NCBI GenBank assembly: GCA_051656605.1
Contig: JBOGCF010000049.1
Coordinates: forward strand, 124,001 to 188,000
Reading direction: 5' to 3'
Length of the DNA stretch: 64,000 nucleotides
Source of the DNA: UBA12018 sp051656605
GTDB lineage: Bacteria; Bacteroidota; Bacteroidia; Bacteroidales; CAMTPD01
The notes under the pieces were generated by a model that ran no database searches, had not been told where the DNA came from, and saw nothing but the letters and a program-made list of their open reading frames with translations. Shown here piece by piece: positions 51,802 through 61,110 of the stretch. The position numbers were made by a program, and so were the translations under genes. Positions within the stretch are counted from its first letter, which is position 1; the number at the start of each line of letters is the position of its first letter.

Positions 51802-54420
51802 TTATGATTTTAAGCTATTGATCAATTGTTCGAGGTGATACTCATCTTGAATTAATACTTGACGAGCTTTGCTACCTTCGAAAGGGCCAACAATTCCGGC
51901 TGCTTCAAGCTGATCCATTAATCGGCCGGCACGATTGTACCCGATTGCAAATTTACGTTGGATAAGGGACGTAGAACCTTGTTGTTGTATAACAATTAAG
52001 CGTGCAGCTTCGTCAAACAAGGCATCGCGATCAGACAAGTCTACACTTCCCGGAACTTTGTCGCCATCGTTATCTCCTACATATTCTGGTAGTAGGAATG
52101 CAGTTGGATAACCTTGCTGGCCTCCAATGTAAGTTCCGATTGCCTCGACCTCCGGTGTATCTACAAATGCACACTGTACACGAATCATATCACTTCCTTG
52201 AGAGAAGAGTAAGTCTCCTCGACCGATAAGCTGATTTGCTCCCGGAGAATCGAGAATGGTACGCGAGTCGATCATCGAAGATACTCTAAATGCTACACGA
52301 GCAGGGAAGTTTGCCTTAATGGTACCGGTAATAATATTTGTAGACGGACGCTGTGTCGCAATAATCATATGAATACCAACAGCACGAGCTTTTTGAGCGA
52401 TACGAGCAATAGGTAGTTCGATTTCTTTACCTGCAGTCATAATCAAGTCCCCAAACTCATCGATGATAACAACGATGTATGGCATGTACTTATGACCTTT
52501 TTCCGGGCTAAGTCTGCGATTGATGAATTTTTCGTTATATTCTTTGATGTTACGAGCATGTGCTTTCATTAATAACTCATAGCGATCGTCCATTTCTTTT
52601 GTAAGCGAATTAAGTGTTTGTACCACTTTTGTAAAGTCGGTGATAATTGCTTTATCCGCATCCGGTAGTTTGGCCAAATAGTGGCGCTCAATGGTTGAGT
52701 AAATACTAAACTCTACCATTTTAGGGTCGATCATTACAAACTTAAGCTCAGCCGGATGTTTCTTGTAAAGTAGTGATGTGATGATAGCATTAAGACCAAC
52801 AGATTTACCTTGACCAGTTGCACCGGCCACCAATACGTGAGGCATCTTGCATAGGTCTACCATAAATACATCGTTCGTGATTGTTTTACCGAATGCTATA
52901 GGTAGATCCATTTTGCATTCTTGAAACTTCTTGGAAGCAATAACCGAATGCATCGATACCACTTGGCTGTCACGATTTGGAACTTCAATACCGATTGTTC
53001 CTTTACCCGGCATTGGTGCAATGATACGAATACCTAATGCTGACAGACTAAGTGCGATATCGTCTTCCAGATTACGTATTTTAGAAATACGTACGCCAGC
53101 CTCGGGTACAATCTCATAAAGCGTAATTGTAGGGCCAACAGTTGCCTTAATTGATGCAATACGAATACCGTATGTTTCGAGAGTTTGAATAATTTTGTTC
53201 TTATTCGCTGTTTGCTCTTCCATATCAACATGCGCTTCGTTTGATTCGTAACGACGAAGTAAGTCGAGTGTTGGGAAGCTATATTGAGACAAATCTAGTC
53301 GAGGGTCATATGTGCCAAGTTGTGTTGCATTAAGATCCAACTCTTCTGATGGAACATTAACTTCAAAGCCAAGATCCTTATCTTCTTTTGTATCATTGGC
53401 ATTAAACTCTTCATCGACGTTTACAGTAGTGACAACAAAATTGTCTTTCTGTTTTGGCAAGTCTTTAACCTTAGGTTCGATAAACGTAGACTCATCTTTT
53501 GGAGCACTTGGCTCCGGAGTAGGATGAACATTCTCGATACTATCCTCTTCTTCTGTATAAAGTTGTTCGCCTGATTGAGTGTAAAACTCATTGTTTACAT
53601 CGGAAATACTCGGGAACGAAGTCTTTTTATTATTTTTCTTTTCTTGTAGCTCTTCAAGTTCTTCTTCATATACTTCGGAGAAATGAACTTCCTCCGGATC
53701 AAGTTCTTGTTCTTGATTAGCTTCGGTAAGAAAAGTCGGAGTCATGATCTTTTCTTTTGTACGTTTAAACTTGATCCATGAGGTTGGAAACCAGCCAAGA
53801 TCTAGAATGTATCGAAGGATTGGAATTGTTTTTTCACTCGAAAAGACTGCAATGATTGCAAGCATCCCTAATATAATTAAAAATGTACCAGGTTTGCCAA
53901 TGGTGTTGTTTAAGGCCATTGTTATGGCTTCGCCATGCTGTCCGCCTAAATAAATATATGTGTCTTCATATCCGCTTTTGAAGAAAAAGCTAAAAAATAA
54001 AGAACCCCATATCATAAGAGAAGCCGAGAAGCAAAATCGTTTAAGTAAATGGATGTGGCGTACTTTCATTAATTTCAATCCTACGGATCCCATATAAAAT
54101 AAGATGGCTAGAGATGAAATGCCAAACCAGCGATTGATCATGTATTCTGAGATAAAGGCTCCCCATACTCCGGCCCAGTTGCTTACTTGTCCCTGGTTAC
54201 GTAGCAATTCTAACCCTGATATATTATCTATTTTACTTTGATCTGTTGCTCCCGTAAAAAAGAAAGAGAGGATAGATAGTCCGATATAAACGGTTAATAT
54301 TGAGATAGCAAGTCCGGAAATAAATTGGGTGCGTTCGTTGCCAAATAATTTCTTTAATGAGGCGAAACGCACTTTAGGTTCTTTATCTACCGGTTGCTGT
54401 TTCGTTGTTTTTTTTGCCAT
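51802..54420 (-). CDS. ftsK: DNA translocase FtsK/SpoIIIE
   Basis: An 872-aa septal DNA pump that clears the chromosome terminus during division. N-terminal membrane domain with four or five helices (about 30-210), acidic linker (about 235-370), alpha domain (QTLETYGIRIASIKATVGPTI), RecA-like motor with Walker A AGATGQGKSVG and Walker B VVIIDEFGDL, the ATQRPSTNIITG segment, and a C-terminal winged-helix gamma domain (TSLIQRKFAIGYNRAGRLMDQLEAAGIVGP) that reads polar DNA motifs. Complete; first gene of ftsK-lolA-(trxB). Confidence 0.97.
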   Translation of the reverse strand: MAKKTTKQQPVDKEPKVRFASLKKLFGNERTQFISGLAISILTVYIGLSILSFFFTGATDQSKIDNISGLELLRNQGQVSNWAGVWGAFISEYMINRWFGISSLAILFYMGSVGLKLMKVRHIHLLKRFCFSASLMIWGSLFFSFFFKSGYEDTYIYLGGQHGEAITMALNNTIGKPGTFLIILGMLAIIAVFSSEKTIPILRYILDLGWFPTSWIKFKRTKEKIMTPTFLTEANQEQELDPEEVHFSEVYEEELEELQEKKNNKKTSFPSISDVNNEFYTQSGEQLYTEEEDSIENVHPTPEPSAPKDESTFIEPKVKDLPKQKDNFVVTTVNVDEEFNANDTKEDKDLGFEVNVPSEELDLNATQLGTYDPRLDLSQYSFPTLDLLRRYESNEAHVDMEEQTANKNKIIQTLETYGIRIASIKATVGPTITLYEIVPEAGVRISKIRNLEDDIALSLSALGIRIIAPMPGKGTIGIEVPNRDSQVVSMHSVIASKKFQECKMDLPIAFGKTITNDVFMVDLCKMPHVLVAGATGQGKSVGLNAIITSLLYKKHPAELKFVMIDPKMVEFSIYSTIERHYLAKLPDADKAIITDFTKVVQTLNSLTKEMDDRYELLMKAHARNIKEYNEKFINRRLSPEKGHKYMPYIVVIIDEFGDLIMTAGKEIELPIARIAQKARAVGIHMIIATQRPSTNIITGTIKANFPARVAFRVSSMIDSRTILDSPGANQLIGRGDLLFSQGSDMIRVQCAFVDTPEVEAIGTYIGGQQGYPTAFLLPEYVGDNDGDKVPGSVDLSDRDALFDEAARLIVIQQQGSTSLIQRKFAIGYNRAGRLMDQLEAAGIVGPFEGSKARQVLIQDEYHLEQLINSLKS

Positions 54421-54610
54421 ATGTTGAATTCTATTTCTGCTTAATAATTGTATTGTTCTGTTTATACTAACAAATTACAGATAATATGTTGAGGTAAACA
54501 AGGGATTTATTTCTAAAATATCGGTATTTGTAGTTTTCTTTGTTCAAACTTTACCTGATACTTCATGCAAAGTAATAAAAACAAAATGTGAACGTGAAAT
54601 AATTATTTCC

Positions 54611-54618
54611 TATTTTTG
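54611..54618 (+). promoter_or_regulatory. -7 element of the DUF5063 operon
   Basis: TATTTTTG at 54611-54618, 33 nt before the ATG; the expected -33 site reads TGTG rather than TTG. Confidence 0.55.
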
Positions 54619-54650
54619 CAGGACTATACATCATCAAGTAAATAGAAATT

Positions 54651-55271
54651 ATGGGACTCAACGAAAATAATCCTGTATTACAGAAAAATACACTGGAATT
54701 TGCGGCGGTGGCACTTGAGTATTGTGCATTCATCGAACAAACACAACAGCAGAGTAAGGCTATGTTTGTAGATAGAATGACAAAATTGTTGCCATTGTTG
54801 TACATGAGAACGTTACTTTTACCAGAGGTAGAAGAGGCGGCCGACTTTTTTCCTGAATATGCTATTACCGAATTCATGTATGACAGTGTTAAGAGTCATG
54901 TATCGTCAGTATTAGGCGAAGATGATGCTTACCTCGAAACAGTACATCCGGATATGCAATATAGTGATACTCCTATCGCATCGTTTATTTCGGAGCAATT
55001 GGCAGATATTTATCAGGATCTTGGCAACTTTGTAGCGTTGTATCGTCAGGGTGAAGAAGAGATTATGGAAGGAGCTTTGGCTCAATGTAAGCAGAATTTT
55101 GATGATGTCTGGGGACAATGTCTAGTAAATGCATTACGTGCTTTGCATATGTTGAGAGGTACAATAGACGAAACAGAAACAGATGAAAACACGGCGGCGC
55201 ATAATCCATGGGGAAATCTTGGATATGACGACGGCGAGGATGATAGGGAGGAATTAAATGGATGGTTGTAA
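54651..55271 (+). CDS. DUF5063 family protein
   Basis: A 206-aa soluble, mostly helical protein without signal peptide. It matches the DUF5063 family (LEFAAVALEYCAFIEQ, LLPLLYMRTLLLPEV, SEQLADIYQDLGNFVALYRQG), with an acidic C-terminal tail (DDGEDDREE). Function unknown. It overlaps the next gene by 14 bp, so translation is coupled; the partner is a 3'-5' exonuclease, which suggests a nucleic-acid role or shared regulation. Confidence 0.85.
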   Translation: MGLNENNPVLQKNTLEFAAVALEYCAFIEQTQQQSKAMFVDRMTKLLPLLYMRTLLLPEVEEAADFFPEYAITEFMYDSVKSHVSSVLGEDDAYLETVHPDMQYSDTPIASFISEQLADIYQDLGNFVALYRQGEEEIMEGALAQCKQNFDDVWGQCLVNALRALHMLRGTIDETETDENTAAHNPWGNLGYDDGEDDREELNGWL

Positions 55272-55872
55272 AATAGAGACATCTATAACAAAGGAAGAGG
55301 TTGCACTATTGCCTGTAGAAGAATTTCGTGGGCGAGTGATTGAAATATATACAGTACGAGATGCGGAGCGAGCGGTATTGTACTTATCTCAATTTAAGAA
55401 GTTGGGTTTTGATACGGAAACGAAGCCAAGTTTTACGAAAGGCAAGTCGCATAAAGTGGCACTGATGCAGATTTCTACAGATGAGGCTTGTTTTTTGTTT
55501 CGTCTCAATAGAATTGGTATTCCACCGGTTTTGCTAGCATTACTTACAAATACAAATATTTTAAAGATAGGCTTGTCTTTGAAGGATGATTTTGGTGCTT
55601 TGCGAAAACGTGCACGATTTGAACCAGGTGGTTTTGTTGATTTGCAGAATTATGTAAAAGAGTTTGGTATTCAAGATGCTAGTTTGCAAAAGATATATGC
55701 ATTGCTGTTTCATAAGCGTATTTCGAAAGGTCAGCGTCTTACTAATTGGGAAGCTGAGATTCTCACCGAGCCCCAAAAGCGATATGCTTCGTTAGACGCG
55801 TGGTCTTGTCTCAAGATCTATGAAAAGTTGCAGGAAAAGAAAGAACACGATCGTCTTTCTTCATTCAAATAA
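55258..55872 (+). CDS. RNase D-like 3'-5' exonuclease
   Basis: A 204-aa DEDD-type exonuclease. ExoI GFDTETKPSF with the Asp and Glu, ExoII ILKIGLSLKDDFGAL with Asp, and ExoIII YASLDAWSCLKIYEKL with Tyr and Asp (DEDDy subclass). It has only the exonuclease domain, without the HRDC domains of RNase D. It probably trims RNA or single-stranded DNA. Overlaps the DUF5063 gene by 14 bp and precedes the rRNA methyltransferase gene by 21 bp. Confidence 0.9.
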   Translation: MDGCKIETSITKEEVALLPVEEFRGRVIEIYTVRDAERAVLYLSQFKKLGFDTETKPSFTKGKSHKVALMQISTDEACFLFRLNRIGIPPVLLALLTNTNILKIGLSLKDDFGALRKRARFEPGGFVDLQNYVKEFGIQDASLQKIYALLFHKRISKGQRLTNWEAEILTEPQKRYASLDAWSCLKIYEKLQEKKEHDRLSSFK

Positions 55873-55893
55873 TAAATAAACTAAATATACTAT

Positions 55894-57081
55894 ATGCACG
55901 ATTATGTAAAGGTTTTTTTAAAACCTAAAAAAGAAGAATCATTGAAGCGTTTTCACCCTTGGGTATTCTCAGGAGCTATTCGTAATATTGAAGGTGAACC
56001 TGCAGAAGGAGAAGTGGTAAACGTTTATGATGTAAATGGCCGCTTTTTAGCAGTAGGTCATTATCAGATAGGAAGTATTGCTGTTCGCTTACTTGCTTTT
56101 GAAGAGCGCATCATAGATAAAGATTTCTGGAAACAACGTATCGAAAAAGCATACGGTATTCGTAAAATGCTTGGTTTGGTAAATGGTGACATCAATAATA
56201 CATTTCGTCTTGTTCATGGAGAAGGAGATTCTTTACCAGGATTAGTTATTGATGTTTATGCGCATACTGCAGTAATGCAAGCACACTCAGTTGGTATGCA
56301 CCATGCACGAATGGCTATCGCTGAGGCTATTATGGAAGTGTCGGAAGGTGCTATTCAGAATGTATATTATAAGTCAGAAGCTACATTGCCATACAAAGCG
56401 GATATTGAGCCAGAGGATGGTTACATTGTTGGTGGTAACGTAGAGGATATTGCTGTTGAGAATGGCTTGCAGTTTTATGTAGATTGGCTTAGAGGTCAAA
56501 AGACTGGTTTCTTTGTCGATCAACGCGACAACCGCTCGTTGCTAGAGAAATATTCGAAAGATAAATCTGTTTTGAACATGTTTTGCTACACCGGAGGTTT
56601 TTCATTCTACGCAATGCGTGGTGGTGCTAAGGTTGTTCATTCTGTAGATAGTTCGGCAAAAGCAATTAGTTTGACTAATAAGAACGTTGAATTAAATTTT
56701 CCTGGAGATACCCGTCATGAAGCATATGCTGTTGATGCATTTAAGTATCTAGAGAATATGGGGCATAATTATGATCTTATTATTCTCGATCCTCCAGCTT
56801 TTGCTAAACATAAAGATGTATTGAGAAATGCTTTACAAGGTTATAGAAAACTGAATGCAATCGCATTTGAGAAAATTAAACCAGGCGGAATCATCTTTAC
56901 ATTCTCTTGTTCGCAGGTTGTGAGCAAAGAAAACTTTAGATTAGCCGTATTTAGTGCAGCTGCTCTATCGGGAAGAAATGTTAGAATTTTACATCAACTT
57001 ACACAGCCGGCAGATCATCCTGTGAATATTTATCACCCAGAAGGTGAGTATCTTAAAGGATTGGTTTTATACGTTGAATAG
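55894..57081 (+). CDS. rlmI: RlmI-like 23S rRNA cytosine-C5 methyltransferase
   Basis: A 395-aa enzyme. N-terminal PUA-like domain (1-75, FLKPKKEESLKRFHPWVFSGAI), central EEHEE-like domain, then a Rossmann methyltransferase: VDQRDNRSLLEKY, SAM-binding VLNMFCYTGGFSFYAM, LDPPAFAKHKD (motif IV) and FTFSCSQVVS (motif VI with the catalytic Cys). E. coli RlmI (396 aa) methylates C1962 of 23S rRNA. Last gene of a three-gene operon; a terminator hairpin follows. Confidence 0.92.
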   Translation: MHDYVKVFLKPKKEESLKRFHPWVFSGAIRNIEGEPAEGEVVNVYDVNGRFLAVGHYQIGSIAVRLLAFEERIIDKDFWKQRIEKAYGIRKMLGLVNGDINNTFRLVHGEGDSLPGLVIDVYAHTAVMQAHSVGMHHARMAIAEAIMEVSEGAIQNVYYKSEATLPYKADIEPEDGYIVGGNVEDIAVENGLQFYVDWLRGQKTGFFVDQRDNRSLLEKYSKDKSVLNMFCYTGGFSFYAMRGGAKVVHSVDSSAKAISLTNKNVELNFPGDTRHEAYAVDAFKYLENMGHNYDLIILDPPAFAKHKDVLRNALQGYRKLNAIAFEKIKPGGIIFTFSCSQVVSKENFRLAVFSAAALSGRNVRILHQLTQPADHPVNIYHPEGEYLKGLVLYVE

Positions 57082-57083
57082 AT

Positions 57084-57118
57084 TAATTACGCAGCTTAAA
57101 GGCTGCGTTAATTTTATG
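57084..57118 (+). terminator. Terminator after the rRNA methyltransferase gene
   Basis: AATTACGCAGC pairs with GCTGCGTTAATT around CTTAAAG, followed by TTATGTTAT; T-tract is weak. Confidence 0.65.
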
Positions 57119-57199
57119 TTATAGAACACGTCTTCGTTAAATGAGGTTAAGCTGGAGAAAATTCCTAATTATTTAGTGTGTTCTGTAGCATAAATGATA

Positions 57200-57286
57200 T
57201 ATATTTGCACTGTGTTTTTCATGGTATTAGATTTAAGGTTAGCAATGAAGATTGGTTGTCGTGAGACAACCTTTTCTTTTTTATAG
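57200..57286 (+). ncRNA. Small RNA gene, copy 1
   Basis: An 87-bp cassette repeated at 57380-57466 with one difference (G at 57242, A at 57422). It opens with a -7 promoter element TATATTTG (57200-57207), so RNA would start near 57212, and closes with an intrinsic terminator GGTTGTC-GTGA-GACAACC (57254-57271) followed by TTTTCTTTTTT. The RNA of about 70 nt holds an unpaired, A/U-rich 5' half and the terminator stem. No open frame. I remember very similar sequence in other Bacteroidales genomes; its architecture resembles stand-alone RNAs such as the Bacteroidales-1 motif, but identity is unverified. Confidence 0.75.
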
Positions 57287-57379
57287 CCACTTATAATGTC
57301 ATAGAAAAGCATTATTTGAAAATAAAGTTAATTCTGAAACAAAATACACTACATGTAGTGTTATATAACATATAAGTGC

Positions 57380-57466
57380 TATATTTGCACTGTGTTTTTC
57401 ATGGTATTAGATTTAAGGTTAACAATGAAGATTGGTTGTCGTGAGACAACCTTTTCTTTTTTATAG
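57380..57466 (+). ncRNA. Small RNA gene, copy 2
   Basis: Second copy of the cassette at 57200-57286, exactly 180 bp downstream: -7 element TATATTTG (57380-57387), predicted start near 57392 and terminator GGTTGTC-GTGA-GACAACC (57434-57451). The DNA between copies (57287-57379) and upstream of each -7 element is unrelated, so each copy has its own upstream control region. Confidence 0.75.
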
Positions 57467-57545
57467 ACATTTCAAACCCTGTAACTCCTTAGAGAGTGAC
57501 ATTGAGAAAATCTATTTTTTACTTTTTTATTGTGAGTATAAAAAG

Positions 57546-57590
57546 AACTCCGCAATGAGCTTAAGAATCAGAAGCTGTATTGCGGAGTTT
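57546..57590. terminator. Terminator at the end of iorB (bidirectional)
   Basis: AACTCCGCAAT (57546-57556) pairs perfectly with ATTGCGGAGTT (57579-57589). On the minus strand it is followed by CTTTTTATAC; on the plus strand by TATTTTTTTATT. Confidence 0.8.
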
Positions 57591-57610
57591 ATTTTTTTAT
57601 TAATCAATCG

Positions 57611-58189
57611 TTATTTTCTTTGAGCTGCTTCAAAACCTGCTTTAAGTGCTTTTAAGTTTATATTTACGATATCTTCGCCTTTACGTTCAAATATATCGCG
57701 TATGCTTTGCTCCAGTGCTTTATATTCAATGTTTAAAAAAGGAGCAGCAGCTCCGAGCATTACGATATTTGCAGTGCGGATAGAACCTATCTCTTTTGCT
57801 ATTGCTTCAACGTCAAGCAAAACATGATTTGGAATCTTTTTGATCTCCTCATGAATAGCATTAATGTTTGGATAATTATTGATGTTTTCAAACGGTTGTG
57901 TGTTTGATACGATCCATCCCTCTTTTTTTAGATAGGGTAAATATCTTAAAGCTTCCATAGGTTCTAGTGAAATAATCAAATCAGCAGCACCTTTAGGGAT
58001 TAGATCCGAAGCAATTGGTTTGTCAGAGATCCGAAGATTCGATTGTACATCTCCACCTCGTTGGCTCATGCCGTGTACTTCTGCTTGTTTCATATGAAGA
58101 TCGTTTTTGATAGCAGCTTTACCAATTACTGCTGCAATAGACAGGATACCTTGTCCGCCTACGCCAGAAAGAATTATATCGACTTTCAT
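57611..58189 (-). CDS. iorB: Indolepyruvate:ferredoxin oxidoreductase, beta subunit
   Basis: A 192-aa gamma-type 2-oxoacid oxidoreductase subunit: GVGGQGILSIAAVIGKAA at the start, KQAEVHGMSQRGGDVQSNLRIS and LIPKGAADLIISLEPMEALR. It partners with IorA to convert aryl pyruvates to aryl-acetyl-CoA (or the reverse) with ferredoxin. It starts 1 bp after iorA, so the two are translated together. Confidence 0.93.
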   Translation of the reverse strand: MKVDIILSGVGGQGILSIAAVIGKAAIKNDLHMKQAEVHGMSQRGGDVQSNLRISDKPIASDLIPKGAADLIISLEPMEALRYLPYLKKEGWIVSNTQPFENINNYPNINAIHEEIKKIPNHVLLDVEAIAKEIGSIRTANIVMLGAAAPFLNIEYKALEQSIRDIFERKGEDIVNINLKALKAGFEAAQRK

Positions 58190-58190
58190 T

Positions 58191-59786
58191 TTATTTCTGA
58201 GCTTTCTTTTTTCTACTTAAAGTTTGGATGCACTCACGTCTTGGTATGATAACCGACACTCCTTCATGAGTAATCTCTTTGCGGATAAGTTCCTTCATAT
58301 CTTCAAAATACTTTTTAAGAGGAGTGATTACGTGAATGTGATTTTCGTCTACGCCAATACCTTGACAGATAGACTCTATTCGGCCAGTTCCTGCAGAATC
58401 CTGTCCGCCAGTCATAGCTGTAGTTTCGTTGTCGAGAATTAGAATTGTGACGTTTGCATTTTCATTGACACAATCCAATAAGCCTGTGATGCCTGAATGA
58501 GTAAATGTAGAATCTCCGATTACAGCAATTGCTGGATGTACTCCAGCTTCGCTAGCGCCTTTGGTCATCGTAATAGAAGCTCCCATATCGATACAAGTAT
58601 CTATGGCTCTGAATGGAGGAAGAGCACCAAGAGTGTAGCAGCCTATATCGCTAAAAACTTTTGCACCTTCGTGTTCTTTTACAACCTCATTAAGCGCGTC
58701 ATATAGATCGCGGTGTCCACATCCTTGGCACAATGCAGGTGGGCGACTTTCTACTATAGGCGAAGGTTGATAGAATGATTTGACCTCTTTTCCAAGGGCT
58801 TTTGCAACTAAGTCTGGATTTAACTCTCCATCACGAGGAAGTGTACCGTCGAGGCGTCCGTGTATTTTGTGATTTGTATCAAGAATGCTTCGCAATTGTT
58901 CTTCAATCACCGGAAATCCTTCCTCCATAATAATTAGCTCTTTGCACATTTCTGCTAGTTTTCTTACTTGTTTTAGAGGTAGAGGATATTGACTGATTTT
59001 GAGAACAGGGTTTTCAAAACCAAGAGGAAAGTTTTCTTGTAAATAATTAAAAGCAATACCACTAGCAATGATTCCGATGTTTTTGTTCGGTCCATCGAAG
59101 AAGTGATTGTATTTTGAAACTTCAGACTCTTGGGTAAACTCGTCTTGCTTTTTAAGTAGTTCTTTGTAGCGAGAACGAGCTATCGCAGGAAGAAGGATGT
59201 ATTGTTTGCGGTGGTCAGCAATAAATGAAAGAGGGTTCTGCTCTTTTGCTTTGCGTTGTTCTACACCTGCACGAGAGTGAGCAAGGCGTGTAGTAATACG
59301 CAGTAATATAGGGTAGCCAAGTTTTTCAGATAGCTCGAAGCCATCATAAATCATATCATACGCCTCTTGTTGATTGCTAGGTTCCAATATAGGAAGCATC
59401 GCAAACTTTCCATATACACGATTGTCTTGTTCATTTTGGGAAGAGTGCATTGATGGATCGTCAGCAGTAAGAATAATCATTCCTCCATGCGTACCAGCAA
59501 GAGCGATATTCATAAAGGCATCTGCAGCGACATTAAGGCCTACGTGCTTCATGCAGGTAAGTGTTCTTTTGCCGGCAAAAGACATACCTATTGCAGTTTC
59601 TAGAGCTGTCTTTTCATTGGCACTCCATTTGCATCGAATGTTTTTTTCTTTTGCATCTGGTGCAGATTGGATATACTCCATGATTTCTGTGGATGGAGTT
59701 CCAGGGTAAGCGTAGATGCCGGATATGCCGGCATCAATTGCGGCTTGAGCTATTGCTTCGTCGCCCAATAATAAGCGTTTTTCCAT
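58191..59786 (-). CDS. iorA: Indolepyruvate:ferredoxin oxidoreductase, alpha subunit (no ferredoxin domain)
   Basis: A 531-aa thiamine-diphosphate enzyme subunit. Pyrimidine-binding domain (LGDEAIAQAAIDAGISGIYAYPGTPSTEI), a middle domain, and the TPP-binding domain (ALCQGCGHRDLYDAL, DIGCYTLGALPPF, GDSTFTHSGITGLLD, ILDNETTAMTGGQ). It ends at IIPRRECIQTLSRKKKAQK, just where archaeal IorA continues into a two-cluster 4Fe-4S domain; that domain is absent, so electrons must pass differently or to a separate ferredoxin. Predicted role: catabolism or synthesis of aromatic amino acids in anaerobes. Confidence 0.93.
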   Translation of the reverse strand: MEKRLLLGDEAIAQAAIDAGISGIYAYPGTPSTEIMEYIQSAPDAKEKNIRCKWSANEKTALETAIGMSFAGKRTLTCMKHVGLNVAADAFMNIALAGTHGGMIILTADDPSMHSSQNEQDNRVYGKFAMLPILEPSNQQEAYDMIYDGFELSEKLGYPILLRITTRLAHSRAGVEQRKAKEQNPLSFIADHRKQYILLPAIARSRYKELLKKQDEFTQESEVSKYNHFFDGPNKNIGIIASGIAFNYLQENFPLGFENPVLKISQYPLPLKQVRKLAEMCKELIIMEEGFPVIEEQLRSILDTNHKIHGRLDGTLPRDGELNPDLVAKALGKEVKSFYQPSPIVESRPPALCQGCGHRDLYDALNEVVKEHEGAKVFSDIGCYTLGALPPFRAIDTCIDMGASITMTKGASEAGVHPAIAVIGDSTFTHSGITGLLDCVNENANVTILILDNETTAMTGGQDSAGTGRIESICQGIGVDENHIHVITPLKKYFEDMKELIRKEITHEGVSVIIPRRECIQTLSRKKKAQK

Positions 59787-59852
59787 TTATGTTTATTATA
59801 ACAGTTAGCTTTGAATGTCTATTAAATTGAAAGTAAATGCTGAGCATTTCTA

Positions 59853-59884
59853 CAAATGTAATTACTTTGTGCCATAAAACACAA
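59853..59884 (-). promoter_or_regulatory. Predicted promoter of iorAB
   Basis: On the minus strand TTG (59884-59882), a 21-bp spacer and TACATTTG (59860-59853); predicted start near 59846, about 60 nt before the ATG. Confidence 0.65.
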
Positions 59885-59921
59885 CTAATGGTCATGTTTT
59901 GTTATAATAAACGTAATTTTG

Positions 59922-60965
59922 TTAGCGGATATTGCGACGATTTAGAGCGCTGCGATAGCGTTGTGCGTTGACGCTATGCTGAGTTAGATTTTTAGCAAAA
60001 ACATGTTTTCCCAAAAAGTCAGGCGAAGCACACATATAATAATAGTCGTGCTGCGCACTATTCAACACAGCTTCAATAGCTTGTATTGAAGGGATACGGA
60101 TGGGCCCTGGAGGAAGTCCGGTTATCAAATAAGTATTATATGGTGATCGTGTTTCGAGATGTGTATGAAGTACGCGACGAATCGAAAAGTCTCCAACTGC
60201 ATATTTAACTGTTGGATCTGCTTGTAATGGCATTTTTACTTTAAGACGGTTCAGATACATTCCTGCAATTAATGGATATTCTGGTAAATAAGCCGATTCC
60301 TCCTCTATAATTGATGCAAGAGTTGAAACTTCAATAGGAGAAAGTCCTATAGAGTCGGCTTGTTGTCGACGTTTCTCGTTCCAGAATTTATTGTATTCAC
60401 TATTCAATCTGTCAAGAATACGATCACAGCTTGTATTCCAATATACTTGATAGGTATTGGGTATAAACATAGCTATAAATGTAGTATCCGTAAAGCCATA
60501 TTTCTCGTAAATAGATTTATTGTTGAGCAATGCTAACATTGTGACAGAGTCGCACATAATGTTTTTGGTAAGCTTTACGGCTAAATCTTCTTTAGTTCTA
60601 ACATTATTAAATGTGAGTTTTACCGGAGCTTGATATCCACTTTTTAGTTTCCGTATGATATTTAAATTACTTTCATTTGGAGTAATCTCATATCTACCTG
60701 TTTTGACCTCACTTGAATATCCAATCACATCAGAAAGAAATAAAAATGATTTGGGCTTAGATAGAGAAGCTTTCTGTTCAAGTGTAGACGTAACTTCAGA
60801 GATAGAATAAGATGGGTATATGTCAATGTAAACTATTTCTGTATTTTTACTTGAGGGTGATAAAGCGGAGTAGTATATAGCTCCGACAATTCCTGCTAGA
60901 GCAAGAAAGCTAATGCAGCAGAGCATAATGACGAATTTCGTTTTTGATAAAAGCGAATTTTTCAT
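59922..60965 (-). CDS. mltG: Endolytic murein transglycosylase MltG
   Basis: A 347-aa protein with one N-terminal membrane helix (FVIMLCCISFLALAGIVGAIYY). The start at 60965 (MKNSLLSKTK) is chosen because a -7 element TATCTTTG lies at 61006-60999 (minus strand), inside the longer frame that opens at 61010. LysM-like region (about 40-110), then the YceG/MltG catalytic domain with SIIEEESAYLPEYPLIAGMY (catalytic Glu), LNRLKVKMPLQADPTVKYA and SPYNTYLITGLPPGPI. It cuts nascent peptidoglycan strands and may set glycan length. Confidence 0.93.
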   Translation of the reverse strand: MKNSLLSKTKFVIMLCCISFLALAGIVGAIYYSALSPSSKNTEIVYIDIYPSYSISEVTSTLEQKASLSKPKSFLFLSDVIGYSSEVKTGRYEITPNESNLNIIRKLKSGYQAPVKLTFNNVRTKEDLAVKLTKNIMCDSVTMLALLNNKSIYEKYGFTDTTFIAMFIPNTYQVYWNTSCDRILDRLNSEYNKFWNEKRRQQADSIGLSPIEVSTLASIIEEESAYLPEYPLIAGMYLNRLKVKMPLQADPTVKYAVGDFSIRRVLHTHLETRSPYNTYLITGLPPGPIRIPSIQAIEAVLNSAQHDYYYMCASPDFLGKHVFAKNLTQHSVNAQRYRSALNRRNIR

Positions 60966-61040
60966 TGAATTTAATTGTTTGATAATCAGAAATGGTTGCA
61001 AAGATAGCAAGTTTTTTATTAAAAAAGTTGGTTAGATATT

Positions 61041-61071
61041 TTGTTATATTAAAATATTTACCCTATTTTTG
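61041..61071 (+). promoter_or_regulatory. Predicted promoter of the tRNA-Ser cluster
   Basis: TTG at 61041-61043, a 20-bp spacer and TATTTTTG at 61064-61071; start near 61077, about 34 nt before the first tRNA. Confidence 0.7.
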
Positions 61072-61110
61072 CAACGCATTTGAGAGATAAATGCAGTAAA
61101 ATTCAGTATT

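Noticed and set aside
57200..57466. Possible CRISPR or insertion-sequence ends in the 87-bp repeats
   Set aside because: Only two copies, no cas genes, and each copy has a promoter element and a terminator, so a small RNA gene fits better.
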